Origin: Thermasporomyces composti
Lineage (GTDB): Bacteria > Actinomycetota > Actinomycetes > Propionibacteriales > Actinopolymorphaceae
NCBI RefSeq assembly: GCF_003386795.1
Contig: NZ_QTUC01000001.1
Location: forward strand, 3,286,001-3,350,000
Reading direction: 5' to 3'
Length of the DNA: 64,000 nucleotides
Shown: positions 8,946 to 16,439 of the stretch, one piece after another
How positions within the stretch are numbered: position 1 is the first letter of the stretch
Layout: every line of letters starts with the position of its first letter
Notes under the pieces: model-generated
The model's input: the letters and a program-made list of their open reading frames with translations, nothing else
What the model was told of the DNA's origin: nothing
The model's database searches: none
Made by a program: the position numbers and the translations under genes

Positions 8946-9821
8946 TCATACCCCGATCGGATGCCAGACGGTCTTGGTCTCCACGAACGCCGCCAGCCGC
9001 GTCAGCCCAGGGTCCGCCGTCCAGTCCGGACGTCGGGCCGGCGGCTGGAGCACGCGCTTGAGGTTCTCCGCCGCCTCCCGCTCGAGGTCGGCGGCCAGGT
9101 GGGCGTCCGCGACTCCGGTGAGGTCGAGGGCGTCGACCCCCATGTGGCCGGCCAGCCACGGCGCCACCTCACCCACCCGGCCGGTCAACAGGTTGATGAC
9201 GCCCGCAGGCACGTCGCTCGTCGCCCACACCTCGGCGAGCGTGACGGCTGGGAGCGGCGCGCGCTCGGAGGCGAGCACGACGCACGTGTTGCCGCTGACG
9301 ACGACCGGGGCCACCACACTGACCAGGCCGAGCAGGCTGGAGTCCTGGGGCGCCACGACGGCGACCACCCCGACCGGCTCGGGCACGGAGAAATCGAAGA
9401 ACGGTCCTGCGACGGGGTTGGACGACCCGAGCACCTGGGCGAGCTTGTCCGCCCACCCGGCGTACCAGACCCAGCAGTCGATGCTCTCGTCGACGAGCGA
9501 CTCGGCCGCCGCTCGCTCCAGCCCTTCGACGGCGGCCACCTCGTCGACGAACTGCGCCCGTCGCCCTTCGAGCATCTCGGCGACGCGGTAGAGGATCTGG
9601 CCGCGGTTGTAGGCGGTCGCTCCGGACCAGCCCGGCAACGCCTTGCGGGCGGCGACCACCGCGTCCCGCGCGTCCTTGCGCGATGCGAGCGCCGCGTTGG
9701 CGAGGAACCGCCCCGACGCGTCGGTGACCGGATAGCTGCGGCCGGACTCACTGCGAGGGAACGCGCCGCCGATGAACAGCTTGTACGTCTTGCGCACCGC
9801 CAGCCGGTCAGCCGAGCTCAC
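8946..9821 (-). CDS. Truncated aldehyde dehydrogenase-like protein lacking the catalytic domain
   Basis: 291 residues from the GTG at 9821, against ~490 for a complete aldehyde dehydrogenase. The N-terminal NAD-binding region is recognisable: KLFIGGAFPRSESG, the oligomerisation/N-terminal helix region, then VVAPQDSSLLGLVSVVAPVVVSGN, equivalent to the IPWNFPLLMLAWKVAPALACGN of the upstream enzyme. The sequence then ends after a shortened segment. The region that should carry the catalytic Cys and the LELGGK Glu is absent. It overlaps the upstream complete enzyme by 14 nt and so is translationally coupled. A non-catalytic partner subunit is the likeliest reading. Recent decay is less likely because the frame is clean and the overlap is tight. 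Confidence 0.85.
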   Translation of the reverse strand: MSSADRLAVRKTYKLFIGGAFPRSESGRSYPVTDASGRFLANAALASRKDARDAVVAARKALPGWSGATAYNRGQILYRVAEMLEGRRAQFVDEVAAVEGLERAAAESLVDESIDCWVWYAGWADKLAQVLGSSNPVAGPFFDFSVPEPVGVVAVVAPQDSSLLGLVSVVAPVVVSGNTCVVLASERAPLPAVTLAEVWATSDVPAGVINLLTGRVGEVAPWLAGHMGVDALDLTGVADAHLAADLEREAAENLKRVLQPPARRPDWTADPGLTRLAAFVETKTVWHPIGV

Positions 9822-11277
9822 CGTTGACCTCCTTCGCGGCGTCGGTGTCGAGGTAGGCGGCGAGTCCGTGCCGTCCGCCCTCGCGGCCGTACCCGGACTC
9901 CTTGAACCCGCCGAACGGGGAGGTGGGATCGAACCGGTTGAACGTGTTGGCCCACACCACGCCTGCGCGCAGTCGCTCCGCGGCCCACAGTATCCGTGAG
10001 CCCTTCTCGCTCCACACACCGGCCGACAAGCCGTACGGGGTGTTGTTGGCCTTGTCAATGGCCTCTTGCGGGGTGCGGAAGGTGAGGACGGAGAGCACCG
10101 GTCCGAAGATCTCCTCCCGGGCGATGCGGTGCGCCTGCGTGACCCCGGTGAAGATCGTCGGCGGGAACCAGTACCCGCGCGCGGGAAGGTCGCACGGAGC
10201 CGACCAGCGCTCGCCGCCCTCGGCCTCACCCACCTCGGCGAACTCGCGGATCCGCTCCAGCTGGCGTTCGGAGTTGATCGCCCCGACGTCGGTGTTCTTG
10301 TCGAGGGGGTCACCGACCCGCAGCGTGCTCATCCGCCACTTGAGCCGCTCCAGGAGCTGGTCGTAGATGCTCTCCTGGACCAGCAGGCGCGAGCCGGCGC
10401 AGCAGACGTGGCCCTGGTTGAAGAAGATGCCGTCGACGATTCCCTCGACGGCCTGGTCGAGGGGCGCGTCCTCGAACACGATGTTCGCGCCCTTGCCTCC
10501 CAGCTCGAGGGTGAGGCGCTTGCGGGTGCCGGCGACCAGTCGGGCGATCTCCTTGCCGACCTGGGTCGATCCGGTGAAGGCCACCTTGTCGACGCCGTCG
10601 TGGCAGACCAGCTCCCGCCCGGTCGTCCCGTCGCCGGTGACGATGTTGACCACGCCTGGAGGCAGCTCGGCCTGCTGGCAGATCTCGGCGAAGATCAGCG
10701 CGGTCAGCGGCGTCGTCTCCGCGGGTTTGAGGACGACGGTGTTCCCGCAGGCCAGCGCCGGCGCCACCTTCCAGGCGAGCATGAGCAGCGGGAAGTTCCA
10801 GGGGATGACCTGGCCGGCGACGCCGATCGGTCGCGGGTCGCGTAGCCCTGGCACGGCGTAGGCGAGCTTGTCCGCCCAGCCGGCGTGGTAGAAGAAGTGC
10901 GCCGCGACGAGCGGGAGGTCGATGTCGCGGGACTCCCGGATCGGTTTGCCGTTGTCGAGGGACTCGAGGACCGCGAGCTCACGAGCGCGCTCCTGGATGA
11001 GCCGGGCCAGGCGGAACAGGTACTTGCCGCGCTCCCGGCCGGGCATCGCCGACCAGGCTGGATAGGCCTTCCTGGCCGCGCGCACCGCGCGGTCGACGTC
11101 CTGGGCCCTGGCTTGCACGACCTCGGCGAGGGTCTCACCGGTGGCGGGGCTCACGGTCTTAAACGGTTGCCCGTCGAGCGGCTCCACGAACTCGCCGTCG
11201 ATGAACAGCCCGTACGACGGCTTGAGGTCGACGATGGCGCTCGACTCCGGCGCGGGCGCGTACTCGAACGTCGGCAT
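9808..11277 (-). CDS. NAD-dependent aldehyde dehydrogenase
   Basis: 489 residues, complete. The motifs are in order: PWNFPLLMLAWK (cofactor), LKPAETTPLTA, FTGSTQVGKEIA, the general base in LELGGKGAN, the catalytic Cys in GHVCCAGSR, and EEIFGPVLSV near the C-terminus. Lying 12 nt downstream of deoC and overlapping the truncated paralogue, it most probably oxidises the acetaldehyde released when deoC cleaves deoxyribose-5-phosphate. The substrate is inferred from operon position; the sequence itself is a generic class 1/2 aldehyde dehydrogenase. Confidence 0.93.
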   Translation of the reverse strand: MPTFEYAPAPESSAIVDLKPSYGLFIDGEFVEPLDGQPFKTVSPATGETLAEVVQARAQDVDRAVRAARKAYPAWSAMPGRERGKYLFRLARLIQERARELAVLESLDNGKPIRESRDIDLPLVAAHFFYHAGWADKLAYAVPGLRDPRPIGVAGQVIPWNFPLLMLAWKVAPALACGNTVVLKPAETTPLTALIFAEICQQAELPPGVVNIVTGDGTTGRELVCHDGVDKVAFTGSTQVGKEIARLVAGTRKRLTLELGGKGANIVFEDAPLDQAVEGIVDGIFFNQGHVCCAGSRLLVQESIYDQLLERLKWRMSTLRVGDPLDKNTDVGAINSERQLERIREFAEVGEAEGGERWSAPCDLPARGYWFPPTIFTGVTQAHRIAREEIFGPVLSVLTFRTPQEAIDKANNTPYGLSAGVWSEKGSRILWAAERLRAGVVWANTFNRFDPTSPFGGFKESGYGREGGRHGLAAYLDTDAAKEVNGELG

Positions 11278-11289
11278 GTGGGCTTCCTG

Positions 11290-12249
11290 CTAGTCGAGCG
11301 AGACGTGGTCGGAGCCGGCGTAGCGGCCGGTGCGCATCCTGCTGCGTTGCATGAGGACGTCGTTCAGCAGGCTCGACGCGCCCAGCCGGAACCAGTGCGG
11401 GTCGAGCCAGTCGTCTCCGGCGATCTCGTGGACCAGCACGATGTGCCGGATGGCGTCCTTCGCGGTCCGGATACCGCCAGCGGGCTTCAGCCCCACCTGG
11501 CGTCCGGTGGCGGCCCGGAAGTCCCGCACCGCCTGGGCCATGACGAGCATCACCGGTAGCGTGGCCGCTGGTGTGACCTTGCCGGTGCTGGTCTTGATGA
11601 AGTCGGCGCCGGCCAGCATGGCCAGCCAGCTCGCCCGCCGGACGTTGTCGTAGGTGGCGAGCTCACCGGTCTCGAGGATGACCTTGAGCCGAGCCGACCC
11701 GCACACCTGCTTCACCGCCACGATCTCGTCGTAGACCTGCCCGTACCGGCCGGCGAGGAAGGCGCCCCGGTCGATCACCATGTCGATCTCGTCGGCGCCC
11801 GCCTCGACCGCCGCGACGGTCTCCCGCAGCTTCACCTCGCGCATGGAACGGCCGGAGGGGAACGCCGTCGCGACGCTCGCGACCTTCACACCGCTCCCCG
11901 CCAGCGCCTCGCGGGCGACGGGTACGAGGTCGGGGTAGACGCAGACGGCAGCGACGGACGGACAGCGCGGATCGGTGGGGTCGGGACGCCGGGCCTTCGC
12001 ACACAGCGCGCGCACTTTGCCCGGGGTGTCCTGGCCTTCCAGCGTGGTGAGGTCGATCAGCCGGACCGCCAGGTCGAGGGCGAACACCTTGGCGGCGCTC
12101 TTGATCGACCGTGTCGCGAGCCGGGCGGCCCGCGCCTCGGCGCCGACCTGGTCGACGCCGGGGAGACCGGCCAGGAAGCGGCGCAGACCCGCGTCGGAGC
12201 TGGTGATGTCCGCGACGCGCTCCGGCCCGAGGTCAGCCGTCGTGGTCAC
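11290..12249 (-). CDS. deoC: Deoxyribose-phosphate aldolase
   Basis: 319 residues, at the long end of the family as usual for actinobacterial DeoC with an N-terminal helical extension (~50 residues). It cleaves 2-deoxyribose-5-phosphate to glyceraldehyde-3-phosphate and acetaldehyde. The Schiff-base Lys is in FIKTSTGK, the second essential Lys in VGLKPAGGIRT, and VCVYPDLV and EIDMVID are family strands of the TIM barrel. It is the first gene of a four-gene operon with two aldehyde dehydrogenase genes and an unknown gene. The GTG at 12249 is preceded by a leaderless promoter. Confidence 0.95.
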   Translation of the reverse strand: MTTTADLGPERVADITSSDAGLRRFLAGLPGVDQVGAEARAARLATRSIKSAAKVFALDLAVRLIDLTTLEGQDTPGKVRALCAKARRPDPTDPRCPSVAAVCVYPDLVPVAREALAGSGVKVASVATAFPSGRSMREVKLRETVAAVEAGADEIDMVIDRGAFLAGRYGQVYDEIVAVKQVCGSARLKVILETGELATYDNVRRASWLAMLAGADFIKTSTGKVTPAATLPVMLVMAQAVRDFRAATGRQVGLKPAGGIRTAKDAIRHIVLVHEIAGDDWLDPHWFRLGASSLLNDVLMQRSRMRTGRYAGSDHVSLD

Positions 12250-12261
12250 CGGGCCAGTCTA
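12250..12261 (-). promoter_or_regulatory. Leaderless promoter of deoC operon
   Basis: On the - strand, TAGACT is followed by six bases and the GTG start of deoC. No Shine-Dalgarno is visible. It drives the deoC-aldehyde dehydrogenase operon. Confidence 0.6.
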
Positions 12262-12396
12262 GGACGTTCCGGCCGCACGGGAACCGCCTCGGAGCCTGGC
12301 GCCATCGCGCACCGTCCAGCGCCCCCTGTCGGACTCGTCTGGTCCGTCAGCTCACCTGGGTGCGTGGGCTTGCTCTGACGACTAGGGGTGGGACGA

Positions 12397-13035
12397 CTAG
12401 GGGTGGGAGAAGTCCAGACCGTGCTCGTCGGCGCGGACCTTCACGCTGCGGTGGTGGATGCTGTTGTCCCACTTGTAGTAGCAGCGGTAGGGGGTGTCGC
12501 CCACCTCCACGACCGTCGTCGCGGGGATGTCGTCGCAGCGCGGCTCGGTATAGCCCCTCTCCTTCCCGTAACGCCAGAACGCCGCGAAGACGCCCTCCTT
12601 CGTCAGCACGGTCTTCTTTTGGACGATCTCGAAGACGGACCGCCTTCTGCCGTAGAGATCCTCGCTGACGTCGAAATGGACCTTGAACGGCACCTCGACC
12701 CCGTCGTAGGTGACCGTGCAACCGTAGGTTCCCGAGCGGTCGGGGATGCCGTCGGTCTCGCAGTCGACCTCGGTCGGCTGGTCGACGCCGGCCGCGGCAA
12801 GCACTCGCCAGCGGAGCTCCTCGGTGAGCTCCTCGAAGTCTCCGGCGTAGGGATCGATCGTCGGCGTGGGCGTCGGTGCGGTCGGGGCGGTGACGGGGAC
12901 GCCGGGTTCCTCCCACCGGTGTCGGTCGGCCCAGAGGGCGAGCGCGAGGAGCGCCGCCACCACGAGACCACCGACGACCAGAAGCCTTCGGCTCTCCTGA
13001 CCCACAGCTGCCGTGCCGGACCTCGCCTCAGACAC
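12397..13035 (-). CDS. Membrane-anchored secreted protein with four conserved cysteines, copy 1
   Basis: 212 residues. The GTG at 13035 is chosen over the ATG at 13053 because it has GGGGGG about 8 nt upstream and because it aligns without gaps to the start of copy 3. A short cytoplasmic N-terminus, one membrane helix (about residues 17-37, LLVVGGLVVAALLALALW), a Pro/Thr linker (TAPTAPTPTPT) and an outside domain (~65-212) follow. The domain has four Cys, in VDCETD, YGCTVTYDG, EPRCDD and YRCYYK, likely two disulfides. The C-D...G-CTV-T-DG pattern resembles DUF4333-like small extracellular domains, but this is only a resemblance. It is the most downstream of three tandem paralogues in the same direction. 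Confidence 0.82.
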   Translation of the reverse strand: MSEARSGTAAVGQESRRLLVVGGLVVAALLALALWADRHRWEEPGVPVTAPTAPTPTPTIDPYAGDFEELTEELRWRVLAAAGVDQPTEVDCETDGIPDRSGTYGCTVTYDGVEVPFKVHFDVSEDLYGRRRSVFEIVQKKTVLTKEGVFAAFWRYGKERGYTEPRCDDIPATTVVEVGDTPYRCYYKWDNSIHHRSVKVRADEHGLDFSHP

Positions 13036-13101
13036 GACGTGACCCCCCTGCATCGCTACCCGACAGCACACTGGCCGGGCGTTCCGCGGCGGACGCCTGA
13101 C

Positions 13102-13736
13102 CTAGTGGATCTCTAGACCGTTCTCGGTGACGTGGACCCGGGCGAGGTGGTAGTAGCGCGCGTCCTTGCTCCCCTTGGTCTTGTAGTAGCAGGAGTAGGG
13201 GGTCGGACCCAGCTCGACCACTTCCCTGGCAGGGATGTCGTCGTCGCACCGCATCTCGGTGTATCCCATCGTGGTGCCGCCACGCCAGAACTCCCCGAGA
13301 ACGGCCTTCTTCGTCAGGACAGTCTTTTCGGGAATGACCTTGTACGTGAGGGATCGACGACCGTCCCTCGTGATGACGCCGATCCGCACCTGGAACGGCA
13401 GCTCGATTCCGTCGTAGGTCACCGTGCAGCGGTAGGTTCCCGGGCGGCTCGGAAACCTGTCGAACTCGCAGTCCGTCTCGATCGGCCGCTGCACCCAGGT
13501 CGTGCTGAGCACGTTCCGGTGGAGGCTATGGATGATGAGCTCGACGTCCGTGGTGGGCAAGGAGGGTGTCGGGCTCAGGGGCTCGGACGGCTCGGGGCCG
13601 CGACGGGCACACCTGGAACGCCCCAGCGGTCATGGTCGAGCCAGACGACGAGCCCGACGAGTGCCGCGACCACGAGCACCCCGATGACCAGCAGACACCG
13701 GAAGTCCTGGCGACCACGCCTCGGACACGGCACCAC
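13102..13736 (-). pseudogene. Membrane-anchored four-cysteine protein, copy 2, broken by a frameshift
   Basis: The outside domain (13102 to about 13572) reads cleanly and aligns throughout with copies 1 and 3, including all four Cys. The anchor is in a different frame: from about 13736 to the TGA at 13575-13577 it reads GRQDFRCLLVIGVLVVAALVG...GVPGVPVAAP, clearly matching the membrane helix and the GVPVTAP motif of the other copies. The frames meet in the Pro-rich linker around a CCCC run near 13590. A GTG at 13728 (reading VSEAWS, compare VSEARS in copy 1) has an ideal GGGAGG 7 nt upstream but lies in the frame of the domain, not of the helix, so a second indel near the 5' end is possible. 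As written, no single product has both anchor and domain. It could be a real lesion or a base-call error at the C run. Confidence 0.75.
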
Positions 13737-13784
13737 CTCCCTCGACCCGCAGCGTCGCTTCAGCGCATCAGGTCCCGAGAGGGG

Positions 13785-14462
13785 CTACTCCTTGCGCGGC
13801 TCCATCTCGCCCTTGTCGTCCTGGAGGAACTGCAGACCGTGGTCGGCCACGATCACCCGGGCACGGTGGTGGTCGCCGCGCTTGGACTTGTAGTAACAGA
13901 AGTACGGGGTCGGCCCCACCTCGACCACCTTCGTGGCGGGGATGTTGTCGTCACAACGCATCTCGGTGTACTCCGGAGCCTGGCCTTGACGCCAGAACTC
14001 CGCGAAGACGCCCTCCTTCGTCAGCACGGCCTTCTGCTCAGCGACCTCCCACTTGAACAACGCCATGCCGAGCGCCTTGGTGACGTCGGTGATCCGGATC
14101 GTGAACGGCACCTCGATCCCGTCGTAGGTCACCGTGCACGTGAACGTCCGTGGACTGTCCGGGACCTCGTCGATCTCGCAGTCGGCCTCGGTCGGCCGCT
14201 GGACGCCGCTCCACGCGAGCACCTTCTCTTGCAGGTCGTACTTGATTTCCTCGATTCCCCCGTTCTCCGGTTCCGGAATGGTGGGCGTGGGCTTCGCCGT
14301 ACCCGACTTCGGCGCGGTGACGGGGACCCCCTGGTCCGCCCAGGGGTCGCGGCCCAGCCAGAGACCGAGCACGTAGAGCGCCGCCACCACGAGGACCCCG
14401 GAGACCAGGACCTTCAGGCACCCTTGACGGACCGAGGCCGCAGTCAGCTTCACGTCGGACAA
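13785..14462 (-). CDS. Membrane-anchored secreted protein with four conserved cysteines, copy 3
   Basis: 225 residues from a TTG at 14462, with AGGGAGGG about 9 nt upstream. This start gives 35 residues up to the end of the membrane helix, exactly as in copy 1. The helix is at ~17-37 (VLVSGVLVVAALYVLGLW), followed by a Lys/Pro/Thr linker and the outside domain with Cys in ADCEID, FTCTVTYDG, MRCDD and YFCYYK. Shared blocks with the other copies include LTKEGVFAEFWR and VVEVGPTPY. It lies furthest upstream of the three and could be promoted from the ~87-bp gap to the convergently ordered regulator at 14550. Function is unknown. Confidence 0.82.
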   Translation of the reverse strand: MSDVKLTAASVRQGCLKVLVSGVLVVAALYVLGLWLGRDPWADQGVPVTAPKSGTAKPTPTIPEPENGGIEEIKYDLQEKVLAWSGVQRPTEADCEIDEVPDSPRTFTCTVTYDGIEVPFTIRITDVTKALGMALFKWEVAEQKAVLTKEGVFAEFWRQGQAPEYTEMRCDDNIPATKVVEVGPTPYFCYYKSKRGDHHRARVIVADHGLQFLQDDKGEMEPRKE

Positions 14463-14549
14463 GGCGCCGTACCCTCCCTGAACACGCACGTCATGGGCAG
14501 CAGCGCACCATCGTGATCGGTCGCCGTGTCGGCGAACCAGGTCTTTCAA

Positions 14550-15581
14550 TCAGGGTCGAACGGCGCTCTCGAGCACGTTCCGGTCGGGGCCGGTGACGCG
14601 ACCCAACAGGCGGGCGCCTGTCATGGTGAGGCGATGGACGACGGTGTTGCCCCTCCTCGCGGACGTGATCAAGCCCGCCTCTCGGAGCACCGCCGTGTGG
14701 TGGCTGATGGTGGCCGGTGAGACCCCGACCTGTGCCGCCAGTCGGCGGCCGGAGTAGCCGTCGGCGATCGCGGTGAGGATCACGGCTCGGGTCGCGCCCA
14801 GCAGGTCCGCTAGCGCCTCCTGCCGCACGTCGGACTGCGCGGCCATGGTCTCCACGGCCGCCGTCATGGCCGGATACACGAGCACCGGCTGCATGTCGGG
14901 ATCGACGAGGGCGACCGGCATCCGCGTGCAGAAGTACGACGGGATGAGGAGGAGGCCCCGCCCATCGAGGTGAAGGTCGAGGTCGCATGGATAGTCGGCC
15001 ACCAGCGTGGGCTCCTCCCACCGGATTCCCGGGCCGAGACTGCTCAGCAACCTCTCGACACCGCCGTCGGCCAGAGCTCGCATCCGAATCTCGCGGTCGA
15101 CGGCCACGCACTGGGCGATGACGTCCATCCAAGGCGCCAACGCCGTCCGGTGGTAGGCGCGCAACGCGTCGGCCAGGGTCTCGCGGAGTCGGCGGTCACC
15201 ATGCGCCAGCGCGCGGGTCCACCCCGGCACCGGAACGCGGGACGCCAACCGCTTGATCTGCTGGCGCAGCTTGCTCGTCGGAGTGGAGGCGACGGCGCGC
15301 ACCCCCGCGTCGATCCCGTCCGCGCTCTCGCTCGGCGTCAGGAAGTCCGGAAAGTACGTCGCAACCGGAGCGAGTGGAAACAGCACGTGCTTGATCTGTG
15401 ACGCCGTGCCAGCGGTCGCGGCCTCGGCTCGCACCCGCGCTCGCCAGTCGAGCGTGTGTGCTGGCGGGCGCCTGCTCTGCAGGACGTGCAGGCTCAGGAC
15501 GGCTTCCCAGAGAGGGTCCGGACCTTTCGCCACCCGGGTACGCGCGAGGTCCGTCGCGGTGAAGTGGATTCGGAGCACCAT
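14550..15581 (-). CDS. ArsR-like winged-helix transcriptional regulator with N-terminal sensor region
   Basis: 343 residues. The C-terminal ~80 residues form an ArsR/SmtB-type winged helix (ILTAIADGYSGRRLAAQVGVSPATISHHTAVLREAGLI followed by a basic wing). The first ~250 residues match the uncharacterised DUF5937-type region often fused to such domains; the first strand is typical (LRIHFTATDLARTRVA). No cysteine metal site of classical ArsR is visible, so the ligand is probably not a heavy metal. It lies upstream of the triplicated four-Cys genes on the same strand; control of that cluster is possible but unproven. Confidence 0.88.
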   Translation of the reverse strand: MVLRIHFTATDLARTRVAKGPDPLWEAVLSLHVLQSRRPPAHTLDWRARVRAEAATAGTASQIKHVLFPLAPVATYFPDFLTPSESADGIDAGVRAVASTPTSKLRQQIKRLASRVPVPGWTRALAHGDRRLRETLADALRAYHRTALAPWMDVIAQCVAVDREIRMRALADGGVERLLSSLGPGIRWEEPTLVADYPCDLDLHLDGRGLLLIPSYFCTRMPVALVDPDMQPVLVYPAMTAAVETMAAQSDVRQEALADLLGATRAVILTAIADGYSGRRLAAQVGVSPATISHHTAVLREAGLITSARRGNTVVHRLTMTGARLLGRVTGPDRNVLESAVRP

Positions 15582-15796
15582 CGTGGTCGTCGGGCAAGTC
15601 TAGGCACGTTCGACTGCGCCAGGTCTGGCCTCGCTGCAGACCGTCGCACGATCACCTCGCGCGGCGCCAGCGGCGCGATGACAGAGTGCGGGCTCGCCTG
15701 ACACCGTGCCCCCGACACCGGGCGGTCGCGCGATCGAGCCCGGCAGGGCAGAATCGGGCACCAGTCGGTGTTCGTCCCCGCGGTAGGAGGTTGCCC

Positions 15797-16435
15797 GTGG
15801 CACGGTTGGCATGGTGGCGGACATCGAGGGTCATCGAGAGCTTCGCGCCGACCACGGGACGGGTCCTCGGCGTCATCACGCTGGTGATCGGGGCGGTCAT
15901 CCTCGTCGACATCATCGTGGAGTGGCGGACGTGGCCGGGTCTCACGACGGCCGCGGTCGTGCTCGCGGTGTCCGCGTTCGTGTGGCTTGCCCTGGTACGT
16001 CCCTCCGTCGTCGCCTATCCCGACGTCATGGTGATCCGCAACATCCTGAGCGACGTCCACGTGCCCTGGCACCTCGTGGAATCCGTCGCCATCGCGCCGG
16101 TGCTGACGGTCGTGGCCGGCGGCCGTTCCTACCGCTCCTCGGCGATCGCGGTGAGCGGGAGCGACCGACGTGCGCTGCGGCGGGCGCAGCGCGCCTCGGT
16201 GGAGGCCGCCACCCAGCGGATCCCGACGAGCGCGGCGGAGCTGGTGAACCGGCCGACCACGCCAGCGGATCTGGGTCCCTCGCAGTACGTCGTCACGCGG
16301 CTCACCATGCTGGCGGAGAAGCACGCCGAGGACTCCAAGCACGTGACGGAGGTCCAGCGGCACTGGCGGTGGCCGGAGTTCGTCTTCATCGCGGTGATGG
16401 TCGCGCTCGCGATCGTGGCGGCGCAGCTGCGGTGA
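15797..16435 (+). CDS. PH-domain-like membrane protein
   Basis: 212 residues from the GTG at 15797, which has a perfect site (TAGGAGG, 6 nt spacing). Two hydrophobic helices (about residues 19-42 and 48-66) are followed by a PH-like segment (RPSVVAYPDVMVIRNILSDVHVPWHLVESVAIAPVLTVVAGG). A polar stretch and a C-terminal membrane helix (~190-210) follow. Proteins of this architecture (bacterial PH, membrane-associated) are common and uncharacterised in actinobacteria. It ends 4 nt before the 3' end of the convergent sugar-phosphomutase gene. Confidence 0.75.
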   Translation: MARLAWWRTSRVIESFAPTTGRVLGVITLVIGAVILVDIIVEWRTWPGLTTAAVVLAVSAFVWLALVRPSVVAYPDVMVIRNILSDVHVPWHLVESVAIAPVLTVVAGGRSYRSSAIAVSGSDRRALRRAQRASVEAATQRIPTSAAELVNRPTTPADLGPSQYVVTRLTMLAEKHAEDSKHVTEVQRHWRWPEFVFIAVMVALAIVAAQLR

Positions 16436-16439
16436 GACG

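Noticed and set aside
13560-13600. Programmed ribosomal frameshift in the middle four-Cys gene
   Set aside because: No slippery heptamer with a downstream pseudoknot is evident, and the two neighbouring copies do not need one; an indel at a C run is simpler.
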